64,000 nt of DNA, from assembly GCF_012224145.1 (NCBI RefSeq), contig NZ_CP041030.1, positions 1,426,001 to 1,490,000 of the forward strand, read 5' to 3'. The translations under genes and the position numbers were made by a program. Source of the DNA: Francisella sp. LA112445. Lineage in GTDB: Bacteria > Pseudomonadota > Gammaproteobacteria > Francisellales > Francisellaceae. Under the pieces are notes generated by a model. It was not told the DNA's origin. It searched no databases and saw only the letters and a program-made list of their open reading frames with translations. Positions 35,394 to 45,689 of this stretch are shown piece by piece; the first letter of the stretch is position 1; each line of letters starts with the position of its first letter.

Positions 35394-35801
35394 ATGATTA
35401 AACAAGAAGATAAACTTAAACTCGTTTCAAAAGCAATAGAAGCATTTCATAATGCGTATGCTCCATATTCAAATTTCAAAGTAGGATCTGCTTTACTTAT
35501 GAAAAATGGTGAAATAATTTTAGGTGCAAATATTGAAAATTGTGCCTATGGTCCATCAAACTGTGCTGAACGTTCAGCATTATTTAGTGCATATAGTCAA
35601 GGTTACACTAAAAATGATATCTCTATGATAGCTGTTGTAACAGATACGCCAAGAGCCTCGACTCCTTGTGGAGTTTGTCGTCAAGTGATAGCTGAACTAA
35701 TGTCTAAAGATTGCCCCATTATTTTATCAAATTTAGATCAATCAGATATTAGAGAAACAGATATTGAAAAGCTTCTACCTGATAGCTTTGTTTTATCTTA
35801 A
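35394..35801 (+). CDS. cdd: cytidine deaminase
   Basis: A 135-residue short-form Cdd. The zinc site is CAERS (first ligand and the catalytic Glu) with TPCGVCRQ (second and third ligands). NIENCAYGPSN binds the substrate. It deaminates cytidine and deoxycytidine to uridine forms for salvage. The start is the ATG at 35394, which gives the Bacillus-type length. A TTG at 35376 would add six residues. TTGTAA-18 bp-TAAACT at 35335-35364 is a weak possible promoter. Confidence 0.95.
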   Translation: MIKQEDKLKLVSKAIEAFHNAYAPYSNFKVGSALLMKNGEIILGANIENCAYGPSNCAERSALFSAYSQGYTKNDISMIAVVTDTPRASTPCGVCRQVIAELMSKDCPIILSNLDQSDIRETDIEKLLPDSFVLS

Positions 35802-35946
35802 AGTTACTTGTTTAAAATAATTTTTACTCTTAACAAAACTTATACCGATGATAAGATTATTTTACTGTTTTTAGTATATTTTTGATTTACATAGTACAAA
35901 TACTTCATATATAGTCTAATTAGTTCAGATATATTAATAAAAGAAT

Positions 35947-37197
35947 ATGAAGATATTTCGACACCTTTATGCCCAAGTATTATTAGGAATATTGATAGGG
36001 GTTTTGCTTGGTATATTCACACCGAATATTGCAACATCTCTAAAACCTTTTGCCGATGTTTTTGTTAAGCTTATTAAGCTTATGATTGCGCCTATAATAT
36101 TCTTAACCTTAGTTTCAGGTATTGCCGCAATGAAGGATCTTAAGACAGTAGGTAAGATTGGTGGAATAGCCCTACTTTACTTTTTTGCTATGACTATAGT
36201 TGCTCTAATTATTGGTATGGTTACAGCTAATCTACTTCATCCAGGATTTGGTATGAATATTGACCCGAACTCTTTAGATGCAAGCGCTGCAAAATCATAT
36301 ATGGGAAATGTTGAGCATGTTGAAAATATCCAAGATTTTTTTATGAACATTATCCCTCATACATTTGCTGGTGCTTTTACTGATGGTGATATTTTACAAG
36401 TTCTTTTTGTTTCAATATTATTTGCTGTTGGACTAGTATTATATGGAGATGAAAGCAAACCTATACTCGATGCCATCCAGAGTCTGTCAAAAGTCTTTTT
36501 TAAGATTATTCACGTTATTATGCATTACTCCCCAATTGCCGCTTGTGCAGCTATTGGATATACCATCGGCACATATGGTGCTGATACATTGTTAGGCTTA
36601 CTTGGCTTATTACTATGCTTTTATGTTACTTGTTTTTTATTTTTAATTGTCTTTCTAGGAGCCATACTTAGACTATATTGTGGAATTAGTATTTTTAAAC
36701 TATTGGCCTATATCAAAACTGAAATATTTATTGTTTTGGGAACATCTTCATCTGAAACTGTATTACCCAACCTTATGGAAAAACTAGAGAATTTAGGATG
36801 TAATAAATCAGTTGTTGGTCTAGTAATACCAACAGGTTATTCATTTAATCTTGATGGTACAGCTATATATTTATCATTAGCCGCGATATTTATAGCTCAG
36901 GCACTTGGCATTGACCTTACATTAGGTCAGCAGATATTTATGCTTCTAATCATGGTAATTAGCTCAAAAGGCGCTGCTGGAGTTACAGGTAGTGGATTTA
37001 TAATACTAGCAAGTACTCTTAGTGCTCTTGGGGTTGTACCTGTAGCTGGAATTGTAATTATCTTAGGGATAGATAGATTTATGTCTGAAGGCAGAGCAAT
37101 TACAAATATGATAGGTAACTCAATAGGAACAATAATTATATCTAAATGGCAAGGTCAATTAGATATAAATAAATTAAGAAAAGAGTTAAATTATTGA
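35947..37197 (+). CDS. dicarboxylate/amino acid:cation symporter (DctA/GltP family)
   Basis: A 416-residue DAACS-family transporter. The serine-rich hairpin GTSSSETVLPNLMEKLENLG, the TGYSFNLDGTAIY helix and the second hairpin SKGAAGVTGSGFI identify the glutamate/C4-dicarboxylate class. It imports glutamate, aspartate or succinate-type substrates with protons or sodium. The choice cannot be made from sequence, but the RFMSEGRAITNMIGNSIGT C-terminal block is nearer DctA. Stands alone. Confidence 0.92.
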   Translation: MKIFRHLYAQVLLGILIGVLLGIFTPNIATSLKPFADVFVKLIKLMIAPIIFLTLVSGIAAMKDLKTVGKIGGIALLYFFAMTIVALIIGMVTANLLHPGFGMNIDPNSLDASAAKSYMGNVEHVENIQDFFMNIIPHTFAGAFTDGDILQVLFVSILFAVGLVLYGDESKPILDAIQSLSKVFFKIIHVIMHYSPIAACAAIGYTIGTYGADTLLGLLGLLLCFYVTCFLFLIVFLGAILRLYCGISIFKLLAYIKTEIFIVLGTSSSETVLPNLMEKLENLGCNKSVVGLVIPTGYSFNLDGTAIYLSLAAIFIAQALGIDLTLGQQIFMLLIMVISSKGAAGVTGSGFIILASTLSALGVVPVAGIVIILGIDRFMSEGRAITNMIGNSIGTIIISKWQGQLDINKLRKELNY

Positions 37198-37208
37198 GCA
37201 TTTTCACT

Positions 37209-38687
37209 TTAGACAGTTTCTAAATCAATACCCTTAGTTTCAATACCAAATTTTTTAGTTACTATAGCTCCTAAAATAGAAGTAATTACTAATATTACAA
37301 GCAACATATCAACTCCAATAACAGATATTAATATAGGAAATAAAAATGCGGCTATTATAGCTCCAATCTTTGCAAAAGATGCTGCAAAGCCGGCACCCTT
37401 ACCTCTAGCATGTGTAGGAAATACTTCTCCAGCTATTACATATGTTTGCGCATTTGGTCCAATATTTGTCATAAACTGGAAGATGATGAACCCTAAGAAT
37501 ATTAGTATAATATTGTTATCCGTCATATGTCCTGCCATAGCAACAGCTAAACCTACTGCACAACCTATAAAGCCAAATATTTGTAATTTCACTCTACCTA
37601 GGTAATCAGACAGAAATATCGCAAAAACAATTCCTAAAAAGAAAAATACATCAATAAATGCTGAACCTTTCGCAGCTAATATCTCATTATTAATAACATC
37701 ATTTACAGTTTTAACATCTACTTTTGAGCCTATTGTCACTGTTAATATTAACGGTAAAAATACCCCTATACCATAAGTTCCTAGATCTTGAATAAACCAT
37801 GGTAGTGATGCAAAAATCGTTTGCTTTCTATATTTTGTAAATAATGATTTATATGAACTTCCTCTTTCTATCTCTGTAACTGCATTAGGGTCTTTTTTCT
37901 TGATTCTAATAACTTTAGGATATCTTGGTCGTCTGTTTAATAGAGAACCTAGAGCTCTTTCAGCTTTTTTGTATTCACCTTTCGTCACTAAGAAATGTGG
38001 ACTTTTAGGAATAAAGAATCTCCCAACAACTACTAGAATAGCCGGAATAATAGCAATCGAATACATAACCTTCCATGCATTAACCGATGGCATTTCGACT
38101 AAAACAAGCCAACCTATAAGGGTACCTACAAGAGCTCCAACTGCTTGAAAAGCAAATGCTCCTAAAACCAGCTTCCCTCTATTTCTACTTGGAATAGTCT
38201 CTGAGATCATTAAATGAGCTGTTGGGTAGTCACAACCTAGGGCAATACCTGCAATCAGCAACATTATAAATAAGGCTATAAAACTACTAGATAGACAAAC
38301 ACCTATTATGCATATTAAAAATATAATCATCTCAATAATGAACATATTTTTCCTACCATATTTATCAGATAGGCTTCCAAGCAAAGATGCTCCAATAAGT
38401 ATCCCAACTAAAGTTGCTGAACCTATCATACCTTTTTGCATATTACTAAGTTGAAAATCATAAGCGATTAGATGTAAAGCAATACCTGTCATAAAGACAA
38501 TCATTCCTTCAAAGAATTTACCTGCTGTAGCTAGTAGCCAAATAAACCACTGCATGCTAGAAAGAGGAATAAGATTAACTTTGGTTCCATCCGGCCATAC
38601 TGGTTCTTCATCTAAATATTGTTGAACTGACTTTTTCTTAATTTTTGACTTAAAACTGGCTTCTTCAGATTTTTCTTCTTTCCCCAC
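37209..38687 (-). CDS. MFS transporter (sugar-porter/SV2-like subgroup)
   Basis: A 492-residue facilitator with a basic, polar cytoplasmic N-terminus of about 45 residues and 12 helices. Motif A is GSLSDKYGRKNMF after helix 2. A second copy, LSDYLGRVK, lies in the second half, and PTHARGKGAGFAAS precedes helix 11. These features fit the sugar porter/aromatic acid-type group rather than the MHS group of the other two MFS genes in the window. The start is a GTG at 38687. The substrate is unknown. Confidence 0.83.
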   Translation of the reverse strand: MGKEEKSEEASFKSKIKKKSVQQYLDEEPVWPDGTKVNLIPLSSMQWFIWLLATAGKFFEGMIVFMTGIALHLIAYDFQLSNMQKGMIGSATLVGILIGASLLGSLSDKYGRKNMFIIEMIIFLICIIGVCLSSSFIALFIMLLIAGIALGCDYPTAHLMISETIPSRNRGKLVLGAFAFQAVGALVGTLIGWLVLVEMPSVNAWKVMYSIAIIPAILVVVGRFFIPKSPHFLVTKGEYKKAERALGSLLNRRPRYPKVIRIKKKDPNAVTEIERGSSYKSLFTKYRKQTIFASLPWFIQDLGTYGIGVFLPLILTVTIGSKVDVKTVNDVINNEILAAKGSAFIDVFFFLGIVFAIFLSDYLGRVKLQIFGFIGCAVGLAVAMAGHMTDNNIILIFLGFIIFQFMTNIGPNAQTYVIAGEVFPTHARGKGAGFAASFAKIGAIIAAFLFPILISVIGVDMLLVILVITSILGAIVTKKFGIETKGIDLETV

Positions 38688-38811
38688 GACTATCCCTTAA
38701 TATTTGTTTATTTACCTTTTTTCCTGCTTAATATAACAATAAAATCAACCTAAAAATATAGCTTTATCAAAAATAAAATTGTTTTAAATAAAGCTATTGA
38801 CTTTTTCAAAA

Positions 38812-40845
38812 CTACTCAAATCTAGTTGTTTTAGCTTGATCAAAATAATTATATACTTTCTTACCTGTATTTAGCTCCTTAATGGATATCTCGGCCTTAT
38901 ATTTAGACTCATCAGGAACTATAACTTTACCATCTGGATTTTCTGCACTCTGAATTTTTAGATTATCCACAGTTTTTGTGCTTAATTGATAAGGTTTAAT
39001 AGTATAGTTAACTTTTTGCCCTTTTAACGCTTCATATAAGACTCTACCATCAGTATGAGGCAAAGATAAACCTAAAATATATGCGATAGTAGGTGCTAAA
39101 TCAACGTTGCCTGTTGGCATCTCATCTGTAAATTTTGATTTAAAACTTGGTCCATATGCAACCAAAGTATTATGTACATCTATAGGACTAAATGATCCAT
39201 GCATACCTCTATCACTACCATCACTATTAAATTCTGTTCCTACGTAGCCTTTAACTCTAGCAAAAGAATTGAAGTTACTGCCTACGATAATATCAGGATT
39301 TCTTTTTGATTTATTCTCTAAATGAACTAAGCTTAAAGGGAAAGTTCCAGGAATATCACCATAACGCTTGCCATCAATAAAAATCACGCCAAACTCTTGC
39401 CTTGATTGTAAAAACTTGACTAGCTTCTCTATTAGTGACTTATTATGACTAGGAACATATAAATATGTACTTCCTCCATTCGCTGCTACGATTACACTAT
39501 TCTTAGGAAGCTTATTAGGAATCTTGTACGATGGAGTTGTATATTTGATTCCTAGATCCGCATGTCTATGACCATTAGTATCAGACTCTTTTACACTTCC
39601 TCCACATACTTTACCTGTCGTATCATACTTTGTTGGATATACATGTTTACCATCTTTTGTAATACCTGATAAAACAGGATCATACTGACAACCTTCGCCA
39701 TCAAATGCTTGAAATCCGGCTCTTGTTAATAAATCTGCAGGTCTAAAATCACCAGATACAGAATATCCATTGATTTCATTGATAGCTCCAACAGTTTTAG
39801 TCTTTTCATTTATATCTCTTAGAGGAAAATCTCTTAATGAAGCCGATACGTTACTATGAGCATGATCTGAAACAACAATCAGATCTGTTTTTTCCCATAA
39901 ATGCTCTTTCTTTAATTTATCAACCAATAATCCTAATAAATAATCTTGATTTTTTAGAGCATCATAATATGCAGCAGACCCAACACCATAATTATGCTCC
40001 GTAGTATCAGGATTGCGTAACCATACAACACTTAATTGTGGTTTAGCATATGGCATTACCTCATTTAAGTAGCTTTTCATAAGATATGTATTATCTTTAG
40101 TATACGGTGAAGTAATTCCAGCAACTGGATCTGATGTTACACCATCTTTTAGTGTTGCTACTTTACCATATCCAGTAGGATTTGCATTCTCTTTTAAATT
40201 AAAATCTTTATAAGCATATCTTGTATCATAAGGTAAGATATATCCCTTATCTTTTAGATATTTTGCAAAAGTTTCTGGATATACATGCTTTTCATCAAAA
40301 ATAACTCCTCCAGAGTCATGATCTTGCATAAAAGCGGCACCTGACTTACCAACAGCTGCAGTTTTCATACCGTTTTTCTGAGCTTGTTGAAATAATGTTG
40401 TGACTTCTAGCAAAGGCTCCTCTGGAACACTATTTAAATCTTGTAGTATTTTATAATCCTCTGTAAATACAGGTGCTTTAAAATTAACTTGATGGTCAGC
40501 AGAATCAATACCTTTTGCTTTTGGTTGCCATAGAGTATTACCATAAAACCCTGTTTTTCCAGCAAAATCACCTGTAGCAAAACTTGAAGCATTCATCATT
40601 GTAAATGTTGGATAGCTAGAGTGATTATCATTAAACCAAACACCTTTTTGTGTAAGGTTGTATAAATTAGGTGTTATATTTGGCGATACAGAATCCGGTC
40701 GTAAACCATCCCACACAAAAATAACAACATTCGGCTTATCGTTAAGCTTACTATTATTTGATGATGGGATTTGGACATTTGATGCTGCTAAGCAGGTCGA
40801 TGCTACCGTTAGACTTAACGCACCTATCTTTATTATTTTCCTCAC
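38812..40845 (-). CDS. exported alkaline phosphatase/nucleotide pyrophosphatase-type phosphodiesterase
   Basis: A 677-residue secreted enzyme of the alkaline-phosphatase superfamily. A signal peptide (cleavage after STCLA) is followed by VVIFVWDGLRPD with a metal-binding Asp. The nucleophile threonine is in SYPTFTMMNASSF, and VVSDHAHSN and MHGSFSP give the remaining metal ligands. It probably hydrolyses phosphodiesters or phosphate esters in the periplasm. The start is GTG at 40845, with AAGGAGAT at a good distance. It is longer than typical NPP enzymes (400-450), mostly through insertions between the nucleophile and the later metal ligands (about residues 100-240). Confidence 0.88.
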   Translation of the reverse strand: MRKIIKIGALSLTVASTCLAASNVQIPSSNNSKLNDKPNVVIFVWDGLRPDSVSPNITPNLYNLTQKGVWFNDNHSSYPTFTMMNASSFATGDFAGKTGFYGNTLWQPKAKGIDSADHQVNFKAPVFTEDYKILQDLNSVPEEPLLEVTTLFQQAQKNGMKTAAVGKSGAAFMQDHDSGGVIFDEKHVYPETFAKYLKDKGYILPYDTRYAYKDFNLKENANPTGYGKVATLKDGVTSDPVAGITSPYTKDNTYLMKSYLNEVMPYAKPQLSVVWLRNPDTTEHNYGVGSAAYYDALKNQDYLLGLLVDKLKKEHLWEKTDLIVVSDHAHSNVSASLRDFPLRDINEKTKTVGAINEINGYSVSGDFRPADLLTRAGFQAFDGEGCQYDPVLSGITKDGKHVYPTKYDTTGKVCGGSVKESDTNGHRHADLGIKYTTPSYKIPNKLPKNSVIVAANGGSTYLYVPSHNKSLIEKLVKFLQSRQEFGVIFIDGKRYGDIPGTFPLSLVHLENKSKRNPDIIVGSNFNSFARVKGYVGTEFNSDGSDRGMHGSFSPIDVHNTLVAYGPSFKSKFTDEMPTGNVDLAPTIAYILGLSLPHTDGRVLYEALKGQKVNYTIKPYQLSTKTVDNLKIQSAENPDGKVIVPDESKYKAEISIKELNTGKKVYNYFDQAKTTRFE

Positions 40846-41060
40846 GATTTTATCTCCTTATGATTAAAACAAAGTTTTTTCATGTTCAGTTTATTAAACT
40901 AAAAAACCATGAACCATAAAGTTTTTTCAAAAAGAAAAATAGTATAGATATCCCGCGACAATTTCTGTATAATAATTAACCTAATTTTGAAAAAAAGATA
41001 ATCTCGAAAAAAATTGCAACATTGTATATTTCGTTTAACCAAAATACAAGTTTTTACAGC

Positions 41061-42707
41061 TTAAAACTTTATAACTCTATCAAAGCTATCTAAAAGCTTA
41101 GCATTATGTGTAATAAATATAACTGTCTTGTCGATCATAAGCTCTTGTAAGTTTTTAAATACTAATTTTTCAGTTTCTTTATCAAGACCTTCTGTTGGCT
41201 CATCTAAAATCAAAATAGGCTTATCCTGTAAAAAAGCTCTAGCAAGAGCAAGACGTTTTTGCTGCCCTCCAGAAAGGTGTTTACCTAACTCACCTGTCCA
41301 AGTATCTAAACCTCTTGGTAGCGACTCTAGATATGTTTTTAATTGAACTTTTTCTAAAACAAGGCTAAGCTCTTCATCTGTAGCATCTGATTTAGCAAGC
41401 AATAGATTTTCTCTAATAGTTGTATTAAAAATATGCGGAGACTGATTTATAATAGTCATTTGTTCTCTTAGCTGCTCTTCGCTAAACTCTTTAATATCCT
41501 TATCCCCAATAAAAATTTCACCACTGTTTATATCCCAAAATCTAGCTAATAAGTTAATTACTGTTGATTTACCTCTGCCAGTTGGAGCAAAAAGAGCAAT
41601 TTTTTCATTCGCTTGAATTTCTAATGAAAAATCTTTTAATACAAGTTGTTCTGTTGTATAACCAAAACAGACATTTTTAAAGCTAATATTAGATTTATTA
41701 ATATCCAATCTATTTTCAGGAAATACTACATCAGGCTTTGCATCAGTAATATTTAAAATCCTTTTTGATGCTGATAATGTTTTACCTAAATATTGATATG
41801 CTAAAGGCAATGGTACTATCGATTCGAAGACTGCCATAACTGCAAGAAATATTAAAGCGATAAAAGCACCATTGATGTACCCTTGTTGAGTTAATTTAAC
41901 AGCAAATATACTTACCATAACAACAGTTAAACCTAATGCTAAAGTCATTAAGGCACTACCTAAGCCACTTATTATGCTAATTTTCTCTTCTTGCTTAAGT
42001 AAGTTTGAATTTTGCTGTCTAATTTTCTCAAAATGTTTACCTTCTAAATCAAAAATCCTCAATTCAGCAAGAGAGTTTACATGCTCTGTAATATCAGTTT
42101 TTAGCTCTGCACTAATACTATTAAGATTATATGACTTTTTCATAGCTAGTAGACTACTAAATAAAGGAATGATAAAGCCTATAAATAGCAAAGCTATAAA
42201 TGTTAGTAGCGCTAAAGTAAAACTAAAGAAACAAAATAGTAAAGCAACAGTTATTGAGGCTAAAATAAATACTACAGTTGGTGATAAGATACGCACATAT
42301 AAATTATCTAAAGCGGCAATATCATTGACTAATCTTGTAAGTAAATCACCACTTTTATATTTGTATAAATGTGATGGTGCTAGAGGCTCAAGCTTTTCAT
42401 AAAACCACACACGTACATCTGTTAAGATTCTAAATGTAGCCTCATGAGTTAAAACTCTCTCGCCATATCTACTAACAATTCTGCCTAAAGAAAAAGATCG
42501 CACTCCAGCAGCTGGATAAAAATAATTAAATGATGTTGCTATTGCATATGTTGTTGTAGCTAAATAGCCAGTATATGAGATAAACCAACCTGACAATGAC
42601 ATCAATCCAATACCCATGAGTATCGCAGACCATGCTAATAATGTGCCTAGCAACATCCATTGAGTTTGATTTTTGAATAGTTTTACAAATGGAATTAAAT
42701 TTTTCAT
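41061..42707 (-). CDS. cydC: heterodimeric ABC exporter subunit CydC
   Basis: A 548-residue half-transporter: six N-terminal helices, then an ATPase domain with Walker A PTGRGKST, signature LSGGQQKRLALARA and Walker B ILDEPTEGLDKET. The N-terminal GTLLAWSAILMGIGLMSLSGWFI resembles CydC. With CydD it exports cysteine and glutathione to the periplasm and is needed to assemble cytochrome bd oxidase in E. coli. Its ATG overlaps the cydD stop by four bases. No cydAB genes lie in the window. Confidence 0.92.
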   Translation of the reverse strand: MKNLIPFVKLFKNQTQWMLLGTLLAWSAILMGIGLMSLSGWFISYTGYLATTTYAIATSFNYFYPAAGVRSFSLGRIVSRYGERVLTHEATFRILTDVRVWFYEKLEPLAPSHLYKYKSGDLLTRLVNDIAALDNLYVRILSPTVVFILASITVALLFCFFSFTLALLTFIALLFIGFIIPLFSSLLAMKKSYNLNSISAELKTDITEHVNSLAELRIFDLEGKHFEKIRQQNSNLLKQEEKISIISGLGSALMTLALGLTVVMVSIFAVKLTQQGYINGAFIALIFLAVMAVFESIVPLPLAYQYLGKTLSASKRILNITDAKPDVVFPENRLDINKSNISFKNVCFGYTTEQLVLKDFSLEIQANEKIALFAPTGRGKSTVINLLARFWDINSGEIFIGDKDIKEFSEEQLREQMTIINQSPHIFNTTIRENLLLAKSDATDEELSLVLEKVQLKTYLESLPRGLDTWTGELGKHLSGGQQKRLALARAFLQDKPILILDEPTEGLDKETEKLVFKNLQELMIDKTVIFITHNAKLLDSFDRVIKF

Positions 42708-44485
42708 GCTGTCACCTCATTTTTATAGAAGTGATAAAAGTCACTATTTTCATTACTAACTAACTCATCAAAAGTGCCAACTTCAGAGATCTTGCCATCA
42801 TTTAAAACAACTATTTTATCAACACATTCTAGAAAACTTAGTTTATGCGTTAACATAATAACAGTCTTATTCTGCCAGTTCTGGACTAATGAGTTAATAA
42901 TTTTCTCTTCACTAACTTTATCTAAACTTGCTGTAGGTTCATCTAAAATTAAAATATCATGCGGTTTTAAATATGCTCTAGCTAAAGCAAGTCTTTGAGC
43001 TTGCCCTCCTGATATTCCTATATTTTGCTCACCAATTTGTGTTAGAAGCCCTTTATCTAAAGAATCAATAAAATCTTTAAGATCAGTATCGACAACTGCT
43101 TTATTAATCTCATCGTCTGTAGCATTTGAATTTGCTAATAAAAGATTTTCTTTAATAGACCCTTTAAATAAAGAAGAATTTTGTCCAAGCCAAGAAATAT
43201 TTCTTAACCAAGATTTTTCCTCTATTTTATTAAGATCAATTTCATTATTAATCAAAATCTTACCTTGATACTCAATAAAACCAAGTAGGGTATTTATCAA
43301 AGTGGTTTTACCAGCACCACTAGCTCCAACTAATGCAATTTTTTCACCATTTCTTATATCCAAAGAAATATTATTGATTGCTACCTTCTCATCATACTTA
43401 ACCGTTAAATTTTGTATAGAAATACTGCCTACTTTATCGTTTAAAATATTATCTCTTTCAACTGATGATGGTTTCATCTCAAAAATCTTTGCTATTTCTA
43501 AAGCAGCACCCACAGCTTCAGCTTTTGCATGATAATGAGTACTTAGCTCTCTCAATGGCATAAAAAACTCAGGAGCTAATAAAAGAATAAACAAAGCTCC
43601 TTGAAGATTTAAATTATGCAGAGCCCACCAAATATTATTATCAGCTCCAGCATTTATAAATCCCATACCTAAATATATAGCTACTATAGCAATAGAAGCC
43701 GCCGCAAAAAGTTCTAAAACAGCTGATGATAAAAAAGCTATTTTTAAAACTTTCATTGTTCTAACTCTATAATTATCTGAAGCTTCATATATTTTTTGAT
43801 TATGTAATTTACTTTTATTAAATAACTTTAAGGTTGTAAGACCTTTTAAAGTATCTAAGAAAGTCATACTCATTCTAGCTAAAGTTTTAAAATGCTTCTG
43901 ATTCTCAGATTCTGCACCTAAACCAACGATTATCATAAAAAGAGGTATTAATGGCGCACATATTAACAAGATAACTCCACATACTATACTTTGTGGAAAT
44001 ATAAAAACTAATATAGCTAAAGGCATCAATCCTGAAAGTGTTATCTGCGGTAGAAACTTAGTTAAGAACCCTGTCAACCCCTCAACCTGCTCCATTGCAC
44101 TACTAATTATATTAGCGTTTGATGTTTTACTTAGCTGTATAGGTCCTAACTTATTGATATGTTCTATAATGTCTTCACGAACTTGTTTTTTAACAATAAC
44201 AGCTGCTTTATAACTAACTATCTCTCTTAGCCAGCTTAAACCTGCTCTAATAAAAACAATCAAGACTATCATTATAAAATAGCTACTTAGCTGTCCTAAA
44301 CTCGCTTTTTGTAAATAAGCATCATAAGAGATATGTGCTAATAAATACAATTGTCCTATCAACAACATCCCACTCAAGAATGCTATCATTACTGTTAACT
44401 TAATCCACCTTTTAGCTGGTAGAGCTGCCTCTTTGAGCCAACTTCTAGCTGATTTTTTCTCTTCTTTTGAAGCTTCTGAAATCAT
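42704..44485 (-). CDS. cydD: heterodimeric ABC exporter subunit CydD
   Basis: A 593-residue half-transporter with a membrane domain (about 25-320) and an ATPase domain: Walker A GASGAGKTT, signature ISGGQAQRLALARA, Walker B ILDEPTASLDK. SWLKEAALPAKRWIKL at the N-terminus is typical of CydD. It pairs with CydC just downstream. The gene starts with ATG at 44485 without a clear ribosome site. It is divergent from the small exported protein genes at 44645. Confidence 0.93.
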   Translation of the reverse strand: MISEASKEEKKSARSWLKEAALPAKRWIKLTVMIAFLSGMLLIGQLYLLAHISYDAYLQKASLGQLSSYFIMIVLIVFIRAGLSWLREIVSYKAAVIVKKQVREDIIEHINKLGPIQLSKTSNANIISSAMEQVEGLTGFLTKFLPQITLSGLMPLAILVFIFPQSIVCGVILLICAPLIPLFMIIVGLGAESENQKHFKTLARMSMTFLDTLKGLTTLKLFNKSKLHNQKIYEASDNYRVRTMKVLKIAFLSSAVLELFAAASIAIVAIYLGMGFINAGADNNIWWALHNLNLQGALFILLLAPEFFMPLRELSTHYHAKAEAVGAALEIAKIFEMKPSSVERDNILNDKVGSISIQNLTVKYDEKVAINNISLDIRNGEKIALVGASGAGKTTLINTLLGFIEYQGKILINNEIDLNKIEEKSWLRNISWLGQNSSLFKGSIKENLLLANSNATDDEINKAVVDTDLKDFIDSLDKGLLTQIGEQNIGISGGQAQRLALARAYLKPHDILILDEPTASLDKVSEEKIINSLVQNWQNKTVIMLTHKLSFLECVDKIVVLNDGKISEVGTFDELVSNENSDFYHFYKNEVTA

Positions 44486-44644
44486 TATTGAGAGTTTTAT
44501 CTATAATATTAACTTGCGTGAATTATAACATAATCATATATAAACTTTGCGTATTAGTAGCATATAACCTTTTTAAAATATAGCAAATCCAATAGTTTTA
44601 TGGTAATTTTCATATTGGAGAGATTAAAATTAAGTGAGGTAGAA

Positions 44645-44893
44645 ATGAGAAACAAATACTTATCTCTAGTTGTATTAGGTTTAATGAGTTTTCCCTTATT
44701 ATCCCAAGCATATCAACAAACTGTTTATACAAGTAATTCAACCGCATCAACATCAAGTGAACAATGCCAAACTTGTCAAACAGCTGATGATATCCAAGCT
44801 GAAGAGGCAAAAGCTAAACTTAACAAATTTGATGACGAAGTACATGGACAAGATACAAATAATGTTGCGCAAGCAGCAAATGGAATGAGTTAA
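44645..44893 (+). CDS. small exported protein with CQTC motif
   Basis: An 82-residue protein with a clear signal peptide (MRNKYLSLVVLGLMSFPLLSQA, then YQQ). The mature part is Ser/Thr-rich with CQTC near residues 41-44 and an acidic, Ala/Lys-rich helix after it. CxxC could be a disulfide or metal site. A GAGG ribosome site lies six bases before the ATG. A longer in-frame upstream start is rejected because it would bury the signal peptide. The signal sequence resembles that of the next gene (KNKYIKLLCLTLTAFPLIANA), suggesting a common origin. Function unknown. Confidence 0.7.
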   Translation: MRNKYLSLVVLGLMSFPLLSQAYQQTVYTSNSTASTSSEQCQTCQTADDIQAEEAKAKLNKFDDEVHGQDTNNVAQAANGMS

Positions 44894-44916
44894 TAACTTT
44901 TTCAAGGAGAGAAGTT

Positions 44917-45450
44917 GTGAAAAATAAATATATTAAACTATTATGCTTAACTCTTACCGCATTTCCATTAATAGCAAATGCATCACAAAATAATATACCT
45001 GCAACACCATCACAGGATAATTCATCATATAGTGCAGGGAAAAAATTAGGTAGCGCTGTTAGTGACAGTCAAGCAACGATGCAAAAATATTATCAAAAGA
45101 GCTCAGATTCTGTTAAATCAGCAGCAGAAGAAACTAAAAATAGTACTTATAAATTAGCTAACAATATATCTAGCGGTGCTGATAAAGCTGAAGTAGCTAT
45201 GAGAAATAAGGCTCACGAATCTGCAGCTTATATGGAGCATGTCTCTAAAGATATCCAACAAGATTTCTCTAATGCATCTAAAGCCGTTATTAATAGCTCA
45301 GATAAAGCAAAAAAATCGATCGTTAATAAAGCAAATCAGGCGTCAGAGTCTCTTGATAAAACAGCCACAGATACAAAAAACAAAGCTAAAGACTTTAAAA
45401 AAGGCTTTGAAAATGGAAAAAGCGAACCATCAAAACCCGCTCCATTTTAG
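44917..45450 (+). CDS. exported amphipathic-helix repeat protein
   Basis: A 177-residue protein starting at GTG with AAGGAGAG upstream. A signal peptide (cleavage near IANA) is followed by a Ser/Lys/Ala-rich chain with loose 11-residue periodicity, as in SSDSVKSAAEETKNS, ISSGADKAEVAMR, SSDKAKKSIVNK and ESLDKTATDTKNK. This resembles YtxH, LEA or apolipoprotein-like proteins that lie on membranes or form extended helices. There is no cysteine in the mature part. It is the middle gene of three, 23 bases after the first. Function unknown. Confidence 0.72.
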   Translation: MKNKYIKLLCLTLTAFPLIANASQNNIPATPSQDNSSYSAGKKLGSAVSDSQATMQKYYQKSSDSVKSAAEETKNSTYKLANNISSGADKAEVAMRNKAHESAAYMEHVSKDIQQDFSNASKAVINSSDKAKKSIVNKANQASESLDKTATDTKNKAKDFKKGFENGKSEPSKPAPF

Positions 45451-45483
45451 TTTAAAGTTATTAGAATAGATGGTAAAACTACT

Positions 45484-45687
45484 ATGAAAAAACATCTAAA
45501 AAGAATAATAGGCAAATTAAATATACCCCTTATTATTTTATTACTACTAGTAGGTTCTATAATTTTAATAGCTAATATGAAAAACGAGAATGTCGCTAAA
45601 GCAAAAGACAAAGTCAACTCTGCTGTAAATGATATTTCAAAAAAGTTAAATAATGCTGCCCAAGATAGTAGTAATTCTGTTGATTAG
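45484..45687 (+). CDS. small membrane-anchored protein with amphipathic tail
   Basis: A 67-residue protein with a basic N-terminus (MKKHLKRIIGK), one membrane helix (about 14-31) and a polar helical tail VAKAKDKVNSAVNDISKK. The tail resembles the repeats in the preceding exported protein. It lies 33 bases downstream of that gene on the same strand and could anchor or interact with it at the inner membrane. I do not recognise the family. Confidence 0.6.
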   Translation: MKKHLKRIIGKLNIPLIILLLLVGSIILIANMKNENVAKAKDKVNSAVNDISKKLNNAAQDSSNSVD

Positions 45688-45689
45688 CT

